Below, in pieces: positions 36,401 through 45,400 of a DNA stretch of 64,000 nt (position 1 is the first letter of the stretch; every line of letters starts with the position of its first letter). Made by a program: the position numbers and the translations under genes. The notes under the pieces were generated by a model that did no database searches, was not told where the DNA came from, and was given only the letters and a program-made list of their open reading frames with translations. The stretch comes from Meghimatium bilineatum (lineage: Eukaryota; Mollusca; Gastropoda; Stylommatophora; Philomycidae), in contig CM067304.1 of the NCBI GenBank assembly GCA_034231615.1, positions 23,804,589-23,868,588 on the forward strand, in the 5' to 3' direction.

Positions 36401-39400
36401 TCCGTGTCTGCTTTCTTCCTGCCGATTGAGACAAAAGGGAGGGATATGAAGGTACGTTTTCTTCATGCTTCTACTGTTTGTCTGCTTCTTCTACACCTCA
36501 TTCTCGCTCTTTTTCTCCTCATTCTCCCTCTTTTTCTCCTCATTCTCCCTCTTTTTCTCCTCCTTGTTCTTCCTCTTCTTTCAACTTCTTTTGTATCTTC
36601 TGCTGCTTGAGCTATTTTTTTAAAATCAAATCATATCTTAATTTTTTTCTTTCTCTTAATTGTCTTCTATTTCTGCTTCATTTCATTCTTCATCTGTTTT
36701 ATGTGTGTTAAGATGAATTCTTGATTTGATTGCAATACATTTGCCACAATGAATATCATCAGGGCTGTATACTTCTTCAGTGGGGATGGAGGGTTACATA
36801 TTCAAAAAACTATTAAAAAAATAAATCATTTTATATGAGAAATTTGTATGACCTCTTTGTGGAAAATCGTTAAGAGGAAGGGGGTTACACACCTTTTTGC
36901 TTAAATTCCTAGTGCTTAAAGTCATGTTCTGACTTCCTAAGGTGATGTATGAACACCAACCTTCCCCCCCACTTCCCTTTATCTTCGGACTCATCCGTCA
37001 TCTTCTCCAGCTAATAATTTGATAGTCAATAGTAGCGGGCACATAGCAGTGATAGAAGATATAGTGATAGCTTTTATCACTAGTAATGCTAGATGTAGTA
37101 GTGATACAATTACGTATGTTGATATCCTCTTCACACACCGGACATGGCCGTAGGTGCTCAGATCTCTGTTTAATTAAATCTCTCAGGGTATAGCGGCTGA
37201 TGGTTCTAGTCCTATATATATTGGTTAGTGTTCTTTTTGAAATCTTTGTTAAGTGTTCTCTATGGGCAATGCCTATCCTTACTCCCAATTCACGTATTCT
37301 CAATACTGACTCATGCTCATTTATCCTTTGATCATGCGGACTCGCGAAGAGCACTGAGTATGTCTGTTAGGTCCATATTTGTTCGGTCCAAGTCAGCTCG
37401 ACTATCAGTTATTGTGGTGAAGCGAACTAATTTGTCAGCTTGTTCATTTCCCTCTATGCTTGCGTTTCCAGGGACAAAGATAAGAGTGATTTTTCACAGT
37501 GAGGCCCACATTTTATCTCTAAAAATTACACCCATTGCCTACATATATCAACTGTTTTGACTTTGAATCATATTAATTACATCACATATGGATGCATGGG
37601 AATAGGCTTACATTTCTAGCTAATTTAGTGCCAGCATTACAGCAAACATTTCCATAATTAAACTGTTTGTTGTTGCGATAAAGTAAAGTATACTACGTCA
37701 TTTTTCAGTATAGTGATACAATTAGCAGTACTAGAAGTAGCAGTGATAGCTTTAGTAGTGATACAAGTAGCAGTGATAGATTTAGTAGTGATACAAATAG
37801 CAGTGATAGATGTAGTAGTGATACTGGTGTAAAGCAGGGATGTGTGCTGGCCCCTACTCTTTTCAGCCTGTTATTTACAGCCATGTTAACGGAAACACAC
37901 CATAGTAATGAAACAGCAGGCATAATGATCAATTACAGAACGGATGGTGGTCTTTTCAATTTACGTCGTCTAAAAGCAAACAGGAAAACTAAATCTAGTA
38001 CTGTTAGAGAATTACTTTATGCTGACGACTGTGCATTGTATGCTGACTCTGTCGTAAACATGCAGAGCACCATAGACCGCTTCTCAAAGGCCTGCAACAA
38101 CTTTGGTCTCACTATTAACACCAAAAAAACAGAAGTCATGCACCAAGCAACATCAAATAGCCAACATACTGCTACTTCCATCATCGTCAATAAGGAAAAA
38201 CTGCAGGTAGTCGACAATTTTACTTACCTTGGAAGCACTCTCTCTCGCGATGTCAACATTGATGTGGAAATTAACAAGAGACTGGCAAAAGCTAGTGCTG
38301 TATTTGGTCGATTACGCAAAAATGTATGGGACAGAAGAGGTATAAGAACAACCACCAAACTACAAGTATATCATGCTGCTGTTATACCAACCTTACTATA
38401 CGCCTGCGAAACGTGGACAGTGTATGCTAGACATGCAAGAAAGTTAAATCATTTCCATCTTACCTGCCTACGTAAATTACTAAACATCCATTGGTGGGAC
38501 AAAGTACCAGACTACGAGGTCTTGGAAAAATCAACCTCAATAAGCATCCACACAATACTTATGAAGGCGCAGGCACGCTGGGCAGGCCATCTTGTGCGCA
38601 TGGAGAACTCGCGATTGCCAAAACAAATATATTATGGAGAACTCAAGGCAGGATTTCGAAAAGCTGGTGGACAGAAAAAGCGTTTCAAAGACACGCTCAA
38701 GTCATCCTTGAAACATCTTAACATTGACGTAGGCGCTTGGGAGAGCCTCGCTCAGGATAGAACGGCTTGGCGTTACAGCATTAGAACGGGAGCACTAGCG
38801 GCAGAAGAATTCAGACAAGAAACTGCAAGACAGAAGCGGACACGTAGAAAAGAAAAAACATCTCAACCTCACACAGATACCTTCTATTGTTGTCAATTCT
38901 GTAAAAGAACATTTTGTGCGCGCATTGGACTTGCTAGTCATTTAAAAACGCACTATTAACTTTATTATTTTATTATTTATTGTTATTATTATTATGGTTG
39001 AGTTTTTGGTCATCGTCGATCACGACGGACGAACATCATCATCATCATCATCATCATCAGTGATACAAATAGCAGTGATAGATTTAGTAGTGATACAAGT
39101 GGCAGTTATAGATTTAGTAGTGATAAAAATAGCAGTGATAGATGTAGTAGTGATATAAGTAGCAGTGATAGATGTAGTAGTGATATAGGTAGCAGTGATA
39201 GATGTAGTAGCAATACAAATAACTGATAAATGTAGTAGTGATACAAGTAGCAGTGATAGATATGGCAGTGATAAATATAGTAGTGATACAAGTAGCAGTG
39301 ATAGATATGGCAGCGATAGATTTAGTAGTGATACAAGTAGCAGTGATAGATGTAGTAGTGATACAAGTAGCAGTGATAGATGTAGTAGTGATATAAGTAG

Positions 39401-42400
39401 CAGTGATAGATGTAGTAGTGATATAAGTAGCAGTGATAGATGTAGTAGTGATATAGGTAGCAGTGATAGATGTAGTAGCAATACAAATAACTGATAAATG
39501 TAGTAGTGATACAAGTAGCAGTGATAGATATGGCAGTGATAAATATAGTAGTGATACAAGTAGCAGTGATAGATATGGCAGCGATAGATTTAGTAGTGAT
39601 ACAAGTAGCAGTGATAGATGTAGTAGTGATACAAGTAGCAGTGATAGATGTAGTAGTGGTACAAGTAGCATTGATAGATGTAGTAGTGTTACAAGTAGCC
39701 GTGATAGATGTAGTAGTGATTCATTTAGTAGTGATGCAAGTAGCAGTGATAGACGTAGAAGTGATAGATGTAGCAATGATAGATGTAGTAGTGATAGATG
39801 TAGCAATGATAGATGTAGTAGTGATAGATGTAGCAGTGATAGATGTAGTAGTGGTACAAGTAGCAGTGATAGTTGTAGTAATGGTACAAGTAGCATTGAT
39901 AAATGTAGTAGTGATATAAGTAGCAGTGATTGATTTAGTAGTGATGCAAATAGTAGTGATACATGTAGTAGTGATACATGTAGCAGTGATACAAGTAGCA
40001 TTGATAGATGTAGTATGGATACACGTAGCAGTGATACAATTAGCAGGCTAGATGTAGCAGTGATAGATGTAATAGTGATGCAAGTAGCAGGATAGATGTA
40101 GTAGTGATCGAAGTAGTAGTGATAGATGTAGTAGTGATACCAGTAGCATTGATTGATGTAGTAGTGATACAAGTAGCAGGATAGATGTAGTAGTGATACA
40201 AGTAGCAGTGATAGATGTAGTAGTGATAGATGTAGCAGTGATAGATGTAGCATAGATGTAGTAGTGATAGATGTAGTAGTGATAGATGTAGTAGTGATAC
40301 AAGTAGCAGTGATAGATGTAGTAGTGATAGATGTAGTAGTGATACAAGTAGCAGTGATAGATGTAGTAGTGATACAAGTAGCAGGATAGATGTAGTAGTG
40401 GTAGATGTAGTAGTGATAGATGTAATAGTGATAGATGTAGTTGTGATAGATGTAGTAGTGATACAAATAGCAGTGATAGATGTAGTAGTGATTTAAGTAG
40501 CATTGATAGATGTAGTAGTGATAGATGTAGTAGTGATAGATGTAGTAGTGATACAAATAGCAGTTTTAGATGTAGTAGTGATATAAGTAGCAGTGATAGA
40601 TGTAGTAGTGATATATGTAGCAGTGATAGATGTAGTAGTGATATAAGTAGCAGTGATAGATGTAGTAGTAATACAAGTAGCAGTGATAGATATAGCAGTG
40701 ATAGATGTAGCAGTGATAGATGTAGCAGTGATAGATATAGTAGTGATAGATGTAGTAGTGATAGATGTAGTAGTGATACATATAGCAGTGATAGATGTAG
40801 TAGTGATATAAGTAGCAGTGATAGATGTATTAGTGATATAAGTAGCATTGATAGATGTAGTAGTGATATAGGTAGCAGAGATAGATGTAGTAGTGATACA
40901 AATAGCAGTGAAAGATGTAGTAGTGATATAAGTAGCAGTGATAGATGCAGTAGTAATACAAATAGCAGTGATAGATATAGCAGTGATAGATGTAGTAGTA
41001 ATACAAATAACTGATAAATGTAGTAGTGATACAAGTAGAATTGATAGATATGTCAGTGATAAATATAGTAGTGATACAAGTAGCAGTGCTAGATGTAGTA
41101 GTGATACAAGTAGCAGTGATACATGTAGTAGTGATACAAGTAGCAGTGATAGATGTAGTTGTGGTACAAGTAGCATTGATAGATGTAGTAGTGATACAAG
41201 TAGCTGTTATAGATGTAGTAGTGATACAAGTAGCCGTGATTCATTTAGTAGTGATGCAAGTAGCAGTGATAGATGCAGTAGTGATAGATGTAGCAATGAT
41301 AGATGTAGAAGTGATAGATGTAACAGTGATAGATGTAGTAGTCGTACAAGTAGCATTGATAGATGTAGTAGTGATACAAGCAGCAGTGATACAAGTAGCA
41401 GTGATAGTTGTAGTAGTGGTACAAGTAGCATTGATGTAGTAGTGATATAGGTAGCTGTGATTGATTTAGTAGGGATGCAAATAGCAGTGATACATGTAGT
41501 AGTGATACAAGTAGCAGTGATAGATGTAGCAGTGATAGATGTAGTAGTGATAGATGTAGTAGTGATACAAATAGCAGTGATAGATGTAGTAGTGATATAT
41601 GTAGTAGTGATATCAGTAGCAGTGATAGATGTAGTAGTGAAATAAGTAGCAGCGATAGATATAGTAGTGATATACGTAGCAGTGATAGATGTAGTAGTAA
41701 TACAAATAACTGATAAATGTAGTAGTGATACAAGTAGCAGTGATAGATATGTCCGTGATAAATATAGTAGTGATACAAGTAGCAGTGATAGATGTAGTAG
41801 TTATACAAGTAGCAGTGATAGATGTAGTAGTGGTACAAGTAGCCGTGATAGATGTAGTAATGATACAATTAGCTGGGATTCATTTAGTAGTGATGCAAGT
41901 AGCAGTGATAGATGTAGTAGTGATAGATGTAGCAATGATAGATGTAGTAGTGGTACAAGTAGCATTGATAGATGTTGTAGTGATACAAGTAGCAGTGATA
42001 CAAGTAGCAGTGATAGATGTAGTAGTGGTACAAGTAGCATTAATAGATGTAGTAGTGATATAAGTAGCAGTGATTGATTTAGTAGTGATGCAAATAGTAG
42101 TGATACATGTAGTAGTGATACAAGTAGCAGTGATACAAGTAGTAGTGATAGATGTAGTAGTGATAGATGTAGTAGTGATAGATGTAGTAGTGATACAAGT
42201 AGCAGTGATAGATGTAGAAGTGATAGATGTAGTAGTGATAGATGTAGTAGTGATAGATGTAGTAGGGGTAGATGTTGTAGTGATACAAGTAGCATTGATA
42301 GATGTAGTAGTGGTAGATGTAGTAGTGATAGATGTAGTAGTGATACAAATAGCAGTGATAGATGTAGCAGTGATAGATATAGTAGTGATAGATATAGCAG

Positions 42401-45400
42401 TGATAGATGTAGCAGTGATAGATATAGTAGTGATAGATGTAGTAGTGATACAAATAGCAGTGATAGATGTAGCAGTGATACATATAGCAGTGATAGATGT
42501 AGTAGTGATATAAGTAGCAGTGATAGATGTATTAGTGATATAAGTAGCAGTGATAGATGTAGTAGTGATATGAGTAGCAGTGATAGATGTAGTAGTGATA
42601 TAAGTAGCAGTGATAGATGTAGTAGTGATACAAATAGCAGTGATAGATGTAGTAGTGATATAAGTAGCAGTGATAGATGCAGTAGTAATACAAGTAGCAG
42701 TGATAGATATAGTAGTAATACAAATAACTGATAAATGTAGTAGTGATACAAGTAGAATTGATAGATATGTCAGTGATAAATATAGTAGTGATACAAGTAG
42801 CAGTGATAGATGTAGTAGTGATACAAGTAGCAGTGATAGATGTAGTAGTGATGCAAGTGGCAGTGATAGATGTAGTTGTGGTACAAGTAGCAGTGATAGA
42901 TGTAGTAGTGATACAAGTAGCCGTGATAGATGTAGTAGTGATACTAGTAGAATTGATAGATATGTCAATGATAAATATAGTAGTGATACAAGTAGCAGTG
43001 ATAGATGTAGTAGTAATAGATGTAGCAATGATAGATGTAGTAGTGATAGATGTAGCAGTAATAGATGTAGTAGTGGTACAAGTAGCATTGATAGATGTAG
43101 TAGTGATACAAGCAGCAGTGATACAAGTAGCAGTGATAGTTGTAGTAGTGGTACAAGTAGCATTGATAGATGTAGTAGTGATATAAGTAGCAGTGATTGA
43201 TTTAGTAGTGATGCAAATAGCAGTGATACATGTTGTAGTGATACAAGTAGCAGTGATAGATGTAGCAGTGATAGATGTAGCAGTGATAGATGTAGTTGTG
43301 ATAGATGTAGTAGTGATACAAATAGCAGTGATAGATGTAGTAGTGATATATGTAGTAGTGATATAAGTAGCAGTGATAGATGTAGTAGTGATATAAGTAG
43401 CAGTGATAGATATAGTAGTGATATAAGTAGCAGAGATAGATGTAGTAGTAATATAAGTAGCAGTGATAGATGTAGTAGTAATACAAGTAGCAGTAATAGA
43501 TATAGCAGTGATAAATGTAGTAGTTATACAAGTAGCAGTGATAGATATGTCCGTGATAAATATAGTAGTGATACAAGTAGCAGTGATAGATGTAGTAGTG
43601 ATACAAGTAGCAGTGATAGATGTAGTAGTGATACAAGTAGCAGTGATAGATGTAGTAGTGGTACAAGTAGCCGTGATAGATGTAGTAGTGATACAAGTAG
43701 CCGTGATTCATTTAGTAGTGATGCAAGTAGCAGTGATAGATGTAGTAGTGATAGATGTAGCAATGATAGATGTAGCAGTGATAGATGTAGTAGTGATACA
43801 TGTAGTAGTGATACAAGTAGCAGTGATACAAGTAGCATTGATAGATGTAGTATGGATACAAGTAGCAGTGATACAAGTAGCAGGATAGATGTAGTAGTGA
43901 TAGATGTAGTTGTGATGCAAGTAGTAGTGATAGATGTAGTAGTGATACAAGTAGCATTGATAGATGTAGTAGTGATACAAGTAGCAGGATAGATGTAGTA
44001 ATGATACAAGTAGCAGTGTTAGATGTAGCAGTGATAGATATAGTAGTGATAGATGTAGCAGTGATAGATGTAGTAGTGATAGATGTAGTAGTGATAGATG
44101 TAGTAGTGATAGCTGTAGTAGTGACAGATGTAGTAGTGATAGATGTAGCAGTGATACAAGTAGCAGTGATAGATGTAGTAGTGATATATGTAGTAGTGAT
44201 AGATGTAGTAGTGATACAAGTAGCAGTGATAGATGTAGAAATGATAGATGTACTAGTGATAGATGTAGTAGGGGTAGATGTAGTAGTGATACAAGTAGCA
44301 GTGATAGATGTAGTAGTGATATAAGTAGCAGTGATAGATGTAGTAGTGATATAAGTAGCAGTGATAGATGTAGTAGTGATACAAGTAGCAGTGATAGTTG
44401 TAGTAGTGGTACAAGTAGCATTGATAGATGTAGTAGAGATATCAGTAGCAGTGATTGATTTAGTAGTGATGCAAATAGCAGTGATACATGTAGTAGTGAT
44501 ACAAGTAGCAGTGATAGATATAGCAGTGATAGATGTAGTAGTGATAGATGTAGTAGTGATACAAATAGCAGTGATAGATGTAGTAGTGATATATGTAGTA
44601 GTGATATAAGTAGCAGTGATAGATGTAGTAGTGATATAAGTAGCAGTGATAGATATAGTAGTGATATAAGTAGCAGTGATAGATGTAGTAGTGATACAAG
44701 TAGCAGTGATAGATGTAGTAGTGGTACAAGTAGCCGTGATAGATGTAGTAGTGATACAAGTAGCCGTGATTCATTTAGTAGTGATGCAAGTAGCAGTGAT
44801 AGATGTAGTAGTGATAGATGTATAATGATAGATGTAGCAGTGATAGATGTAGTAGTGATAGATGTATAATGATAGATGTAGCAGTGATAGATGTAGTAGT
44901 GGTACAAGTAGCATTGATAGTTGTAGTAGTGGTACAAGTAGCATTGATAGATGTAGTAGTGATATAAGTAGCAGTGATTGTTTTGGAATGATGCAAATAG
45001 TAGTGATACATGTAGTAGTGATACAAGTAGCATTGATAGATGTAGTAGTGATAGATGTAGTAGTGATAGATGTAGTAGTGATAGATGTAGTAGTGATAGA
45101 TGTAGTAATGATAGATGTAGTAGTGATAGATGTAGTAGTGATAGATGTAGTAGTGATAGATGTAGTAGTGATAGATGTAGTAGTGATAGATGTAGTAGTG
45201 ATACAAGTAGCATTGATAGATGTAGTTGTGGTAGAATTGATAGCTGCAGTAGTGATATGAGTGATATATTTAGTAGTGATACAAGTAGCAGTGATATATG
45301 TAGTAGTGATACAAGTGATAGATGCAGTAGTGATACAAATGATAGATGTAGTAGTGATATAAGTTGTTCAAGTAGTAGTGATGTAGTAGTGATACATGTG

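Noticed and set aside
37844-38959. Host zinc-finger gene, judged from the C2H2 end
   Set aside because: The upstream part is plainly a reverse transcriptase with YADD, so the finger belongs to the LINE.
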